Shown in pieces: positions 18,042 through 26,507 of a stretch of DNA of 64,000 bases. The stretch is from Bin25 sp026709415. GTDB taxonomy: Bacteria > Bacteroidota > Bacteroidia > Flavobacteriales > Flavobacteriaceae. The first letter of the stretch is position 1. Every line of letters begins with the position of its first letter. A program made the translations under genes and the position numbers. Location: the NCBI GenBank assembly GCA_965200045.1, contig OZ241330.1:1-64000 (forward strand), read 5' to 3'. Below the pieces are notes generated by a model. That model was not told the DNA's origin, searched no databases, and was given only the letters and a program-made list of their open reading frames with translations.

Positions 18042-19145
18042 TCATAACTCAATTTCATATTGAGTTTTAGATTTAATTGATCTTTGGTGGTTGATAGACT
18101 CTTGATGAATCGATTTAAACACTCTCATGACGAATTCTTTTGATAGTCCTCTTTCATCCGCTTCCAAAAACATATTTCCCAAGACCTCTTTCCAACGTCG
18201 GGGTTGAAGAATGGCCACATCATTAGAATATTTTAGTTGACCAATTTTAGCCGACACTCCCATTCGTTTGTTGAGAATACTGATGATTTGTTCATCAAGT
18301 ATGTCAATTTCAGATCTAAATTTTTCCAATTCTGATCGATAATCTTTTTCATGATATGTCGGTTTCTTCATCTTGAGTTCTTTCATGTACCGTATCAATG
18401 TCTCTGGCGTGATTTGCTGTTTTGCATCACTCCAAGCTTGATCAGGATCAAAATGAGTTTCAATCATCAAACCATCAAAACTCAAATCCAATGCCAATTG
18501 GCTTAATTGGAATATCAAATCTCTTCTTCCAGCAATATGGGATGGATCACAAATCAATGGAATATCAGGGAATCGCTTCTGAACTTCAATCGGTATTTGC
18601 CATTCGGGAATATTTCGGTATTTGGTTTTGTCATAAGTTGAAAATCCCCGATGAATGAGTCCTAAATTTTTGATATTAGCAGCATACAACCGTTCAAGAC
18701 CCCCTAGCCATAGAGAAATATCTGGATTGATTGGATTTTTAATCAATACAATCTTTTCCGTATTTTCCAATGCTTCGGCAATTTCTTGCACCATGAACGG
18801 ATTGACTGTAGTGCGAGCTCCTATCCATAGAATGTCGATATCGTGTTCTAAGGCCAAGTTCACATGATGCTTATTAGCCACTTCTGTAGTTGTTAATAGT
18901 TGGGTTTGCTCTTTGACTTTTTGAAGCCACTTGAGTCCGATGACTCCAACTCCTTCAAAATTCCCGGGTCTGGTTCGTGGTTTCCAAACGCCAGCCCGAA
19001 ATACAGTGACATCCGTATCTTTTAATTTGTCGGCTATTTTTAATACCTGATCTTCTGTTTCAGCACTGCAAGGTCCTGCAATGACTAAGGGATGTGGTAG
19101 ATTGAAGTTGTCCAACCAGCCACGCATTTGTTTTGAATTTTCCAT
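18042..19145 (-). CDS. aroF: Bifunctional DAHP synthase/chorismate mutase
   Basis: A 367-residue fusion. Residues 1-260 form a KdsA-type DAHP synthase, which joins phosphoenolpyruvate and erythrose-4-phosphate; visible blocks are GPCSAE, PRTRPGNFEGVG, IGARTT, KNPINPD, HRGFS, CDPSHIAGRRD and MIETH. Residues 270-367 form an AroQ-type chorismate mutase (LRSEIDILDEQIISILNKR, later IGQLK). This fusion is typical of Bacteroidota. It is the last gene of the phenylalanine/tyrosine operon, 5 bp after tyrA, so the same leader attenuator that controls pheA should also control entry to the shikimate pathway and the chorismate branch. Confidence 0.93.
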   Translation of the reverse strand: MENSKQMRGWLDNFNLPHPLVIAGPCSAETEDQVLKIADKLKDTDVTVFRAGVWKPRTRPGNFEGVGVIGLKWLQKVKEQTQLLTTTEVANKHHVNLALEHDIDILWIGARTTVNPFMVQEIAEALENTEKIVLIKNPINPDISLWLGGLERLYAANIKNLGLIHRGFSTYDKTKYRNIPEWQIPIEVQKRFPDIPLICDPSHIAGRRDLIFQLSQLALDLSFDGLMIETHFDPDQAWSDAKQQITPETLIRYMKELKMKKPTYHEKDYRSELEKFRSEIDILDEQIISILNKRMGVSAKIGQLKYSNDVAILQPRRWKEVLGNMFLEADERGLSKEFVMRVFKSIHQESINHQRSIKSKTQYEIEL

Positions 19146-19150
19146 TTGAT

Positions 19151-20020
19151 TTATAGTTGATTGTTGTTTTGGTTGATTCCTTTTAAAATGGGTTTGATTT
19201 CATTTGATTTTATTAGTTGTTGATATATCGAATCAAAATCCTTTAATTCCAAACGTGTTTTAAAATCTTCAAGTTTGTCGATATATTCATTCAGTACTTC
19301 TAATATATTTTCTTGATTGTGTCGAAAAATTGAAGTCCAAGTTGTGGGATTGCTCTTGGCTAATCGAACAGTTGATGCAAAGCCACTACCGGCCATTTGA
19401 TAAATGACATTATCGGACTTTTCTTCTTTATCGATGACCGTCTTACCTAACATAAACGATGAAATATGTGAAAGATGTGAAACATAAGCGATGTGTTTAT
19501 CATGTTCCTCTGGAGACATCGTCAGAATCCTCATCTGTAATTTTTGAGCAAAATCAATGCCGAATTTCAATAGCGATGGATCGGTCTTTTCGGTTTGACA
19601 AAAAATTTGAGTCTGGTTGACAAATAAATCTTCCCATGCGGCTGACGGCCCTGAATATTCTGTTCCGGCGATAGGATGTGCTGCTAAAAATTGTTTTCGA
19701 TGGGGATGGTGGACTACTTGCTGACAAATCAACCGTTTGGTCGAACCTGTATCGATGACCAAGGTATTCGGACCGACTTGATCCAAGAGGGATTCAATAA
19801 CATCAAGTGCTTTATCAACTGGAATGGCTAGGATCAGTAAATCTAAAACTTTATAGGACTCCTTGTCTAAAACTTCATCAATCAAGCCTAACTGTTTAGC
19901 TTCTTTCAAATGGTTAGGGTTACAATCATCACCCCAAATTCTGCAATGATTGTATGCTTTTTTTGTCGCAAGAGCTTTTGACCCACCGATTAAACCAAGT
20001 CCTATAATACCCATATTCAT
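19151..20020 (-). CDS. tyrA: Prephenate dehydrogenase
   Basis: A 289-residue enzyme that oxidatively decarboxylates prephenate to 4-hydroxyphenylpyruvate with NAD(P)+. The N-terminal Rossmann motif GIIGLGLIGGSKA, the DTGSTKRLI strand, the HPIAGTEYSGP block with the catalytic His, and the SHLSHISSFML helix are all visible. No ACT domain follows, so direct tyrosine feedback through an ACT domain is unlikely. It begins 1 bp before the stop of the upstream aminotransferase gene is left behind and ends 5 bp before aroF-chorismate mutase. An internal ATG two codons on (MGII) is an equally possible start. Confidence 0.92.
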   Translation of the reverse strand: MNMGIIGLGLIGGSKALATKKAYNHCRIWGDDCNPNHLKEAKQLGLIDEVLDKESYKVLDLLILAIPVDKALDVIESLLDQVGPNTLVIDTGSTKRLICQQVVHHPHRKQFLAAHPIAGTEYSGPSAAWEDLFVNQTQIFCQTEKTDPSLLKFGIDFAQKLQMRILTMSPEEHDKHIAYVSHLSHISSFMLGKTVIDKEEKSDNVIYQMAGSGFASTVRLAKSNPTTWTSIFRHNQENILEVLNEYIDKLEDFKTRLELKDFDSIYQQLIKSNEIKPILKGINQNNNQL

Positions 20021-20021
20021 T

Positions 20022-21167
20022 TTAAATACGATTGAGGGCTTGTTTTAGTTGAGAGGTTGGGGCACAAACGGACATTCGAATATATCCTTGACCATTAGAA
20101 CCAAAAATATTTCCTGGAGCCACAAAGAGATGATATTGGTACAAGAGCTTGTCCACAAAGTCGATTGATGATTTTTCTTCTTTTGGAATTTTAGCCCACA
20201 AAAATAAACCGGCTTGATTTATTTCAAAATCAGCACCTAACTTCAAAGCTAATGATTCTAATATTTTTTTTCGTTGTGTGTATTGTTTATTGAGTTGATC
20301 AAACCATGTATTGGGTAGATTTAGAGCGGCAATGGCTCCTTTTTGCAAACCATAAAACATCCCAGAATCAAAATTGCTTTTGACTTTAAAGATGGGGTGA
20401 ATCAACCTTTTTGAACCACACAACATGCCAATACGCCATCCAGCCATATTAAATGATTTGCTCATCGAATTCAACTCGAGAGCTATCGTTTTTGCTCCCT
20501 TAAACTTTAAAAGACTCTTGGGAGTTGAATTCAGAATATGACTATATGGGTTATCATGTACGAGCAATACTTGATTTTCAATAGCCCATTGAATCAATTG
20601 TTCAAAGACGTCATCAGTGGCTTGAGCCCCCGTGGGCATATGGGGATAATTCAACCACATCATTTTAGTCTTTGGGGTTTTGAGCTTCTTGATTTCATCA
20701 AGATCCGGGAGCCAATCATTGGATGCATATAAATTATAATAGCGTGGTTTGGCCTCAGCAATCAGGCTAGCGGAAGCATAGGTAGGATATCCAGGGTTTG
20801 GAATCAATACTTGATCTCCCTTGTTGAGATAGGCCAATGAAATCATCCCAATTCCTTCTTTGGCGCCTATTAGGGGTAAAATCTCGCTTTGGGGATCTAA
20901 TGGAACTTGATAGATCCTTTGATAATAAGATGAAATCGCATTCCTCAATTCTTCTAACCCTCGATAGGATTGATATTGATGAGCGTTTTGATCTTTTAAA
21001 GAAGAGGTCAAATGTTCAAGCGTATTTTCATGAGGCAAAAAATCAGGATTGCCAATCCCAATATTGATAATCGGCATGCCTTGGCTTTTTAGCCGTTCTA
21101 CTTCTCGAAGCTTTTGAGAAAAGTAATACTCACTAAACTGAGATAATCGGTGAGCTACTTCAATCAT
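20022..21167 (-). CDS. Class I/II PLP aminotransferase, probable aromatic/prephenate or phenylpyruvate transaminase
   Basis: A 381-residue fold-type I aminotransferase. Visible blocks are NIGIGNPDFLPH, ALPLIGAKEGIGM-like glycine region, NPGYPTY, VHDNPYSHIL and the PLP-lysine site ELNSMSKSFNMAGWRIG. Lying between pheA and tyrA, it most likely transaminates phenylpyruvate and 4-hydroxyphenylpyruvate to Phe and Tyr. The start is ATG 21167 (MIEVAHRL), which overlaps the pheA stop by 8 bp; a longer frame would run 135 bp into pheA and its extra residues have no family resemblance. The overlap implies translational coupling. Confidence 0.85.
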   Translation of the reverse strand: MIEVAHRLSQFSEYYFSQKLREVERLKSQGMPIINIGIGNPDFLPHENTLEHLTSSLKDQNAHQYQSYRGLEELRNAISSYYQRIYQVPLDPQSEILPLIGAKEGIGMISLAYLNKGDQVLIPNPGYPTYASASLIAEAKPRYYNLYASNDWLPDLDEIKKLKTPKTKMMWLNYPHMPTGAQATDDVFEQLIQWAIENQVLLVHDNPYSHILNSTPKSLLKFKGAKTIALELNSMSKSFNMAGWRIGMLCGSKRLIHPIFKVKSNFDSGMFYGLQKGAIAALNLPNTWFDQLNKQYTQRKKILESLALKLGADFEINQAGLFLWAKIPKEEKSSIDFVDKLLYQYHLFVAPGNIFGSNGQGYIRMSVCAPTSQLKQALNRI

Positions 21168-22002
21168 ATTTTTTGTTTTGATAGATCCCCAATACTTTAA
21201 ATTGTGTCGCAATGATTTCGATGATTTTTTTGGCTTTTTCGAACTGTTTGTATTCATTGAACAGAACATCCACAAAGAAGGCATATTTTCCAGGAATTTC
21301 AATAATGGGCAGGGATTGGATTTTAGTTAAATTCAACTGACAGTCACTCATTAAATTCAAAACAGTTGCCAAACTACCCCTTTGATGGTCTAGGGTAAAT
21401 TTCAGCGCGGCTTTATTTGAATTTTCTGGAATCATCGCATCTTGAGTTCTTTGGATAACGACAAACCGAGTCACATTATTTCTAATGGTTTGAATATTGC
21501 TTGCCAATATATCTAATCCAAATAAGCTAGCGGCTTGACGACTAGCAATCGCACCATAGCCTCTGATTTTTTTCTGTGCTATCCATTTAGCTTCTTCAGC
21601 CGTATCATGTGATTCAATCAATCGAATATGTGGGTATTGTTGAAAAAATCGTTTGCATTGTTGCAATGCCATAGGGTGCGAGTGAACTTCTTTAATTTGA
21701 TCGATCGTTTGACCAGGCAGCACCATCAAATGATGACTAATGCTGTATAAATATTCTCCAACAATACTCATTTGTCCACAATCAATTAAAGAATAATTCG
21801 GTAAAATAGACCCAGCAATTGAGTTTTCTATGGCCATCAATCCGTGGCTACACTTCTGAGATTTAATTTGCTCTACCAGTTCGTCAAATGTGTCGCAATG
21901 GATCACTTGAATGGAATCTCCAAAATATTCTTTAGCCACAATATCATGGTAAGAACCTTCAATGCCTTGAATAGCTACAACAAAATTTTGCTTTGCATTC
22001 AT
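21160..22002 (-). CDS. pheA: Prephenate dehydratase with C-terminal ACT domain
   Basis: A 280-residue enzyme converting prephenate to phenylpyruvate. The catalytic domain (about 1-185) shows IQGIEGSYHDIVAKEYFG, LMAIENSIAGSILPNY and a TRFVVI segment near its end; in the family the Thr of TRF is catalytic. An ACT domain follows (about 195-275), containing RGSLATVLNLM and the SLPI segment, the usual phenylalanine-sensing fold. There is no chorismate mutase part; that activity is fused to aroF downstream. It is the first structural gene of the operon, and its ATG lies 5 nt after the U-run of a transcription terminator preceded by a Phe/Tyr-rich leader peptide, so expression is probably controlled by attenuation. 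Confidence 0.93.
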   Translation of the reverse strand: MNAKQNFVVAIQGIEGSYHDIVAKEYFGDSIQVIHCDTFDELVEQIKSQKCSHGLMAIENSIAGSILPNYSLIDCGQMSIVGEYLYSISHHLMVLPGQTIDQIKEVHSHPMALQQCKRFFQQYPHIRLIESHDTAEEAKWIAQKKIRGYGAIASRQAASLFGLDILASNIQTIRNNVTRFVVIQRTQDAMIPENSNKAALKFTLDHQRGSLATVLNLMSDCQLNLTKIQSLPIIEIPGKYAFFVDVLFNEYKQFEKAKKIIEIIATQFKVLGIYQNKKYD

Positions 22003-22007
22003 TTTCC

Positions 22008-22036
22008 AAAAAAAAAGTCCTGAATTTTCAGGACTT
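22008..22036 (-). terminator. Attenuator-type intrinsic terminator in front of pheA
   Basis: Read on the minus strand, AAGTCCTGAA and TTCAGGACTT form a perfect 10-bp stem with a 2-nt loop (22036-22015), followed by seven T (22014-22008). It ends 5 nt before the pheA start codon, which is an unlikely place for a terminator unless transcription is meant to stop there conditionally. Confidence 0.88.
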
Positions 22037-22062
22037 GTTTCATTTTATTTCGACTAATTAAA

Positions 22063-22137
22063 TCATAACAGAGTCCCTCTTTCTTTTCCATAAAAAAAGT
22101 AGAAGTATTCTTTGTTATAAAATCTAGTAGTGTTCAC
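22063..22137 (-). CDS. Phe/Tyr-rich leader peptide of the aromatic operon
   Basis: A GTG-started 24-codon frame on the minus strand. Residues 6-7 are Phe-Tyr and residues 11-16 are YFYFFY: eight aromatic residues (4 Phe, 4 Tyr) out of 24, just before an operon that makes Phe and Tyr. The frame ends GKERGTLL and a TGA stop 26 nt before the terminator stem. A TAG lies two codons upstream of the GTG, so this is the only plausible start. Stalling at the aromatic codons when charged tRNA-Phe or tRNA-Tyr is scarce would leave the segment GGGACT (22077-22072) free to pair with AGTCCT of the terminator stem. Confidence 0.8.
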   Translation of the reverse strand: MNTTRFYNKEYFYFFYGKERGTLL

Positions 22138-22354
22138 TTCAAAAATCTATCGGCGAATATACAGTAATTATTGATTTAAGCGACTAATTCAAAAATTTAT
22201 AAGTTTTTGGTTGTGAAGCAACGACGAAACTCTATAAGACATCATTTTTCACTGTGGTCCATTTAAACCAAATAAAACGCACCTCCATAAAACATCGTCG
22301 TTGACTTACTTTCTAATCAGCTTTGAGCTCTTGTCAAACTCTTTTCCTTATTCG

Positions 22355-23674
22355 TTACCTGATTCCATTGAAAATCTTCAAATTTTCCACTCGAATCGAA
22401 TGAATATTTTCATTGACTGTGGTATCGTCTGTGTCGTCTCGATTGGTCACATAGCCTTCAGGTTGTGTACAAGCAACTCTTGGCTTGAATGGATTTCCAA
22501 GACCATCCATATCTTCATCTGGATAGTAAAATTTAATTTCACAGTCTATTTCCGTCTCTAATGCTGCCACGGTTTGATCTATGGCATGAATAAGGGATAA
22601 TCCATCGGTAGTGTCTTGTCTTAACTGCCAAAACATCACACCTGAAAAAGCTTTTTTTGCCTTTTTTACTTTTTTGACGATCGTACCAAGTCCGTTGTAA
22701 TAGATTTTTTCTACATTGTCTTTATAGGCATTTTGAGGATTCATCGAAACAATTTGGGCATAAGACCATGCTTTTCTTCTATCAAAATCCCACCCATAAA
22801 AAGGCACTCCTAACACCAACTTTTCTGGAGGGATTTCTTTCTCCATTGTCCAAAATCGATAGGCCCTATCCACCATCGATAGTGGAGAGTGAGGACCGAC
22901 ATCATTTAAGTTCCATAATCCCCTGAGATTATAAACCATTACATTGATAAAGTCAAACGTTTCTAACGCTTTATCAGTCACTGCTCGATGCAAACTGATG
23001 GGATACATGGCGGAGGTGATGGCTTTACCATAAGAGTGCAACGCTTGGGCCAGCTCCACAACAAACGATTCATAAAGGGGACCTACTTCATCAAAAAGAT
23101 TGTTTTCCAAATCAACATCAACACCATCTAGTTTGTGATTGACTACAAACTGTGTTATTTTATAGACAAATTCTGCTCTATTCTCTGAATTCAAATGCCT
23201 TTTCCAGTTGGCTTTGGTTTCATTACTGATGAGCCCCCCTGCAAGGGATACAAAGACTTTCACATCATTTTGTTTTAAGTAATCGACTGCAAATTCTATA
23301 TCGAAATCATTCATTCCAACCAAATCTCCCTGAAAATTTGGATTTAAAAAAGATAAATTCAGATAGTCGATACCCCTCAAGGGTTGCTTCTGTATATGGT
23401 CTCTTCCATGACCAGAATTGGGGAATGTCATATACCCCACAACTTTAAAAGAACGATCGGGTTTGTAGATGTTGGGACCATACGGAACATTAAACTTCTC
23501 GGGTTGTTCCATGACTTCAACGGAATCAACCGGCATAATTGATTTAGAACAACTAAAACAAAAAATCAATAGAAGCCCAATCAATCGGAGCCCCTTGTTT
23601 GAATAATTTGCAGATTTTATCCTTTGTAACCCCAAGGAAAACCTATCATTTAATTGTAGTTTTTGAAGATTCAT
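22355..23674 (-). CDS. Glycoside hydrolase family 18 lipoprotein (chitinase/endo-N-acetylglucosaminidase-like)
   Basis: From ATG 23674 the protein has 439 residues. The N-terminal ~42 residues include a basic stretch and a lipoprotein signal ending FSC (Cys42). The GH18 barrel follows, with the catalytic DGVDVDLE motif (residues 183-190, Glu190 as acid), VFVSLAGG, INVMVYNLRG and GVMFWQLRQD. GH18 enzymes cleave beta-1,4-N-acetylglucosamine links in chitin, peptidoglycan-type or N-glycan substrates by substrate-assisted catalysis. The tail contains PDEDMDGLGNP and CTQPEGYVTNRDDTDD, a MopE-like calcium-type motif. A longer frame from a TTG at 23785 puts residues before the signal and is less likely. 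The gene is alone between the aromatic operon and the exporter; substrate unknown. Confidence 0.85.
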   Translation of the reverse strand: MNLQKLQLNDRFSLGLQRIKSANYSNKGLRLIGLLLIFCFSCSKSIMPVDSVEVMEQPEKFNVPYGPNIYKPDRSFKVVGYMTFPNSGHGRDHIQKQPLRGIDYLNLSFLNPNFQGDLVGMNDFDIEFAVDYLKQNDVKVFVSLAGGLISNETKANWKRHLNSENRAEFVYKITQFVVNHKLDGVDVDLENNLFDEVGPLYESFVVELAQALHSYGKAITSAMYPISLHRAVTDKALETFDFINVMVYNLRGLWNLNDVGPHSPLSMVDRAYRFWTMEKEIPPEKLVLGVPFYGWDFDRRKAWSYAQIVSMNPQNAYKDNVEKIYYNGLGTIVKKVKKAKKAFSGVMFWQLRQDTTDGLSLIHAIDQTVAALETEIDCEIKFYYPDEDMDGLGNPFKPRVACTQPEGYVTNRDDTDDTTVNENIHSIRVENLKIFNGIR

Positions 23675-24130
23675 TGGAAGTCCTACTCCACTCGCTGACA
23701 CAACGTCCATCCAAACTAAATTAATTCTATCCATGGTATGCCTCAAATGCGTGGAATCAATAGTTGAAAGTGTTCCATTTAGCAATCAATTATTTGAAAC
23801 AGCAATGCCACACGGTGTTTTTCATTGACAAGAAAATAAAAATACACCGTTCCTTCGATGCTTACCTGATTGGTCAATAAATATGAAAAAAAGAACTTTT
23901 TGAACAATCAAGTAACTGTCGAGTGGGAAATGTTATAACGTAAGAAAAACACGAAATCCACAGAAAATATAGTCAAAGAAAACGAGGCGAGAAAAGAATT
24001 ATCGTTGGAAATATTAGATTTTTGTAGTATCACTCTTTTTAATCATGCTTTTAAATTTTGGTATATAACGCCCAATGTATGCTTTAAAGCTACTTTTTTA
24101 TTACTCGTGCTAGGTTATTAACTTTACCCA
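23675..24130. other. Intergenic stretch between divergent genes
   Basis: About 455 bp of AT-rich DNA between the GH18 gene and the exporter gene. It must hold both promoters, but no confident consensus box, repeat or small gene was found. Confidence 0.45.
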
Positions 24131-24985
24131 TTGCAAACCAAACGTCTTCAACATTTTGGATTAGTTACAACGGCTTCCCTATTAATCGCTACTTCGGGAC
24201 CATTGGGAAGATATATTGATTTGGCTCCCCAAATCATTATATGGTGTCGATCATTCATTGCTATTTTTGTCTTAGGAGGCTACTGTATCTATAAAAAATA
24301 TCCACTTCTTAAAGATTTGAAGAATCATAAAACTGGATTACTTTTTAGTGGTATCTTGATGGGAATTCATTGGGTCACTTATTTTATTGCGCTCAAACTG
24401 AGCAATGTGGCAATCGCCGCGTTGGCGGTGTTTACATTTCCGATCATGACGGTATTTCTCGAACCCTTGATACGAAAAGTTTCGTTTCAAAGGATTCATT
24501 TGTTGTTTGGATTCATGATTGTTTTAGGAGTTTATTTCTTAGTTCCCGAATTCAACTTTAAAGATCAAAAGACCCTTGGTCTGATCATGGGCCTGATTTC
24601 AGCTTTTGCCTATGCTATTCGTAATATTATGGTGAAAACAAAAATTTCAGACATGGAGGGTTCTTCTGTCATGTTTTTCCAGATGATTGTCGTCACCGTT
24701 TTGTTGTTCCCAACCATGTTTTACTACCCTATTGAAAATATCTCTTCCCAATGGCCTTTTTTGCTTTTTTTAGGAATCGTAACCACTTCACTTGGACATA
24801 CATTATTTGCCAATAGTTTTAAATCTTTTAGTACATCTAATGTGAGCATTTTAAATAGTATACAACCGGTTTTTGCGATTTTATTGGCTTTGATTTTTTT
24901 AAATGAAATACCACAAATTCAAAGTATCATTGGTGGAAGCCTCATTTTGTTGACAGTGGTTTTGGAAGGCCTAAGAAAACAATAA
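24131..24985 (+). CDS. EamA/DMT-family (RhaT/YdcZ-like) metabolite exporter
   Basis: A 284-residue inner-membrane protein with about ten hydrophobic helices arranged as two five-helix EamA repeats; the second repeat starts near residue 145 (LGLIMGLISAFAYAIRNIMVK). The LNSIQPVFAILLALIFLNEIP block near the C-terminus is the usual EamA signature. These carriers export amino acids, metabolites or drugs. The start is TTG 24131; no ATG lies upstream in frame. The ABC ATPase gene begins 36 bp downstream on the same strand, so the two may be co-transcribed, but no functional link is evident. Confidence 0.85.
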   Translation: MQTKRLQHFGLVTTASLLIATSGPLGRYIDLAPQIIIWCRSFIAIFVLGGYCIYKKYPLLKDLKNHKTGLLFSGILMGIHWVTYFIALKLSNVAIAALAVFTFPIMTVFLEPLIRKVSFQRIHLLFGFMIVLGVYFLVPEFNFKDQKTLGLIMGLISAFAYAIRNIMVKTKISDMEGSSVMFFQMIVVTVLLFPTMFYYPIENISSQWPFLLFLGIVTTSLGHTLFANSFKSFSTSNVSILNSIQPVFAILLALIFLNEIPQIQSIIGGSLILLTVVLEGLRKQ

Positions 24986-25020
24986 TTGATTGTATTGAGC
25001 TTTTATTTTTGTCATGGCCT

Positions 25021-25650
25021 ATGAATTTAGAGGTTGAGCATCTCAGCAAAACATTAGGAAAATCAAAAGTTTTGGATAAAGTTTCCTTTACCTTAAAACC
25101 AGGAAAAGTATATGCTTTACTCGGGAGTAATGGATCTGGAAAATCAACTTTACTGAAAATTCTATCAGGATATTACTCCCATTGGACTGGCACCATAAGT
25201 TATGGTACTCTTGATTTAAAAACCCACACAAAGCCATTCCAATTCAAAACGGGCTATTTGTCTGAATCCAATCCATTGTACAATCATATGTATGTTCAAG
25301 AGTATTTGGATTTTATCGGTGGTTTTTATCATATCAAAAAAAGTGAAACACTCAAAACCCTCACTCAATTCGGGCTAGAATCCTATCGCTATACCAAAAT
25401 TCAAGTTCTTTCAAAAGGCTATCGACAGAGGGTCGGACTGGCAGCTTGTTTCATTCATAATCCAAGTTTATTGCTTTTAGACGAGCCGACCAATGGGCTG
25501 GATATCAGTCAATTAAAAGTCTTTGAAAAGATAATATCCGACTTTAAAACCGATCGAATCATTCTTTTCACCAGTCATATTTCACAAGAAGTGGAATCAT
25601 TAAGTGAACATCAATTGGTTTTAAATAGGGGAAAAATAAAATTCGTATAA
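25021..25650 (+). CDS. ABC transporter ATP-binding protein without a permease partner
   Basis: From ATG 25021 (MNLEVEHLSK) the protein has 209 residues. All core motifs are present: Walker A GSNGSGKST, the signature LSKGYRQRVGLAA, Walker B LLLLDEPTNGLD and the switch His in FTSHISQEVE. The family resembles CcmA/GldA/NatA-type exporters. No permease gene is adjacent: upstream is an EamA exporter and downstream is 1.5 kb of decayed DNA, so its membrane partner must be elsewhere or lost. At this length it lacks the extra C-terminal domain of gliding ATPase GldA. Confidence 0.85.
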   Translation: MNLEVEHLSKTLGKSKVLDKVSFTLKPGKVYALLGSNGSGKSTLLKILSGYYSHWTGTISYGTLDLKTHTKPFQFKTGYLSESNPLYNHMYVQEYLDFIGGFYHIKKSETLKTLTQFGLESYRYTKIQVLSKGYRQRVGLAACFIHNPSLLLLDEPTNGLDISQLKVFEKIISDFKTDRIILFTSHISQEVESLSEHQLVLNRGKIKFV

Positions 25651-26104
25651 ATTTTGATGAGAATATTTTTTGGCTTCAATGTTTTATGACGTCTACCGAC
25701 ATCTGTAAATCCCTCTAACAAGATAATCTAGTTGTTGATTTTTTGACAAATTCATAAAACTCTTCTTTCGCCTGTATTTTCAATGGGCTTAAATATGATG
25801 AAGACCTTCGGACTAAAAAATTGGGGGTTTCCGCTAAATGTTACGCCCAAAAAAATTAGGGCAACTATTTTAATTTTTACCACCGATTTTCACGGTTTTA
25901 ATTCACCGTAAAACAATCACTTCCATTCGAACCTATTGGTTTGTAACTGTTTGTTTTTGAGATATTTAAAACGACTCCCTTTCCATGTTTTCTTTTAGAT
26001 AAACGGTCTATTCATGATTCTGATTTGAATTATTTCCACCAATAAGTGTGTTCGATCAAAGATACTATATCTTTAAAGTATTGATTATCAATAACATTCA
26101 TTGT

Positions 26105-26136
26105 TTTTCGCATACACATCTTATGTTTTGCGAAAA
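26105..26136. repeat. Inverted repeat with dif-like half-sites
   Basis: Perfect 8-bp arms TTTTCGCA (26105-26112) and TGCGAAAA (26129-26136). Within it CGCATA and TTATGTT resemble the XerC and XerD half-sites of dif (E. coli CGCATAA and TTATGTTAA), but the spacing between them is one base shorter. It lies 60 bp before a transposase remnant, so it could instead be an insertion-sequence end. Confidence 0.35.
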
Positions 26137-26195
26137 TAGATTATCTCTATCACGGCAAATATTCACCATCTATAGCTATCTATCATTTCTTTTTA

Positions 26196-26507
26196 AAGCC
26201 CAAACGGACATCACACAAGCATGACGAAGCTCTCCGCATCTACTTTATCGAACAAGTTTCACCTCATGGGATGGCCAAGGCTCTTGGCTTTACCCACAGA
26301 GCCGTGACTTTTTTAGTGCCCGATTTTAAAAAAGCCTTTCAAGAAGATTAGGCCGAAGTCTACATCAAGAAAGAAACGATTGAAGTCTATCTCAAAAAGA
26401 AACGACATCTGCCGTTACTCTTGGATACCATGAGTGAGTTTCAGGACTTCACCTATCCCTTCCTTGGCAATAAAAAAATCCAGTTCTTGGGAGCGTTCCA
26501 TACCTAG
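26196..26507 (+). pseudogene. Transposase remnant with internal stop
   Basis: The frame reads KPKRTSHKHDEALRIYFIEQ, then VSPHGMAKALGFTHRAVTFL, then an in-frame TAG at 26349, then AEVYIKKETIEVYLKKKR and SEFQDFTYPFLGNKKIQFLG to a TAG at 26505. The start resembles the helix-turn-helix N-terminal domain of a group of DDE transposases (form KPRxxxxxYEALRxFFVEGxSxxEVAxRFGYT). The catalytic part is unrecognisable beyond this. Decayed insertion sequence. Confidence 0.6.

Larger units (their letters stand above)
22008..22137 (-). promoter_or_regulatory. Transcription-attenuation leader of the Phe/Tyr operon
   Basis: The leader peptide, an antiterminator strand and a terminator follow each other in the classical order. 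GGGACT inside the last leader codons can pair over six bases (one G-U) with AGTCCT of the terminator's ascending strand, so the two structures exclude each other. A ribosome finishing translation covers GGGACT and lets the terminator form; one stalled at the Tyr/Phe codons leaves it exposed. I see no convincing consensus promoter with correct spacing upstream. The rest of the gap to 22354 appears empty. Confidence 0.75.

Noticed and set aside
25844..25863. GCCC...GGGC hairpin near TGTTACGCCC as a possible integron attC-like site
   Set aside because: Only a 4-bp stem and no matching core sites; similar TGTTACGC text elsewhere (30,808) is not arranged as cassettes.
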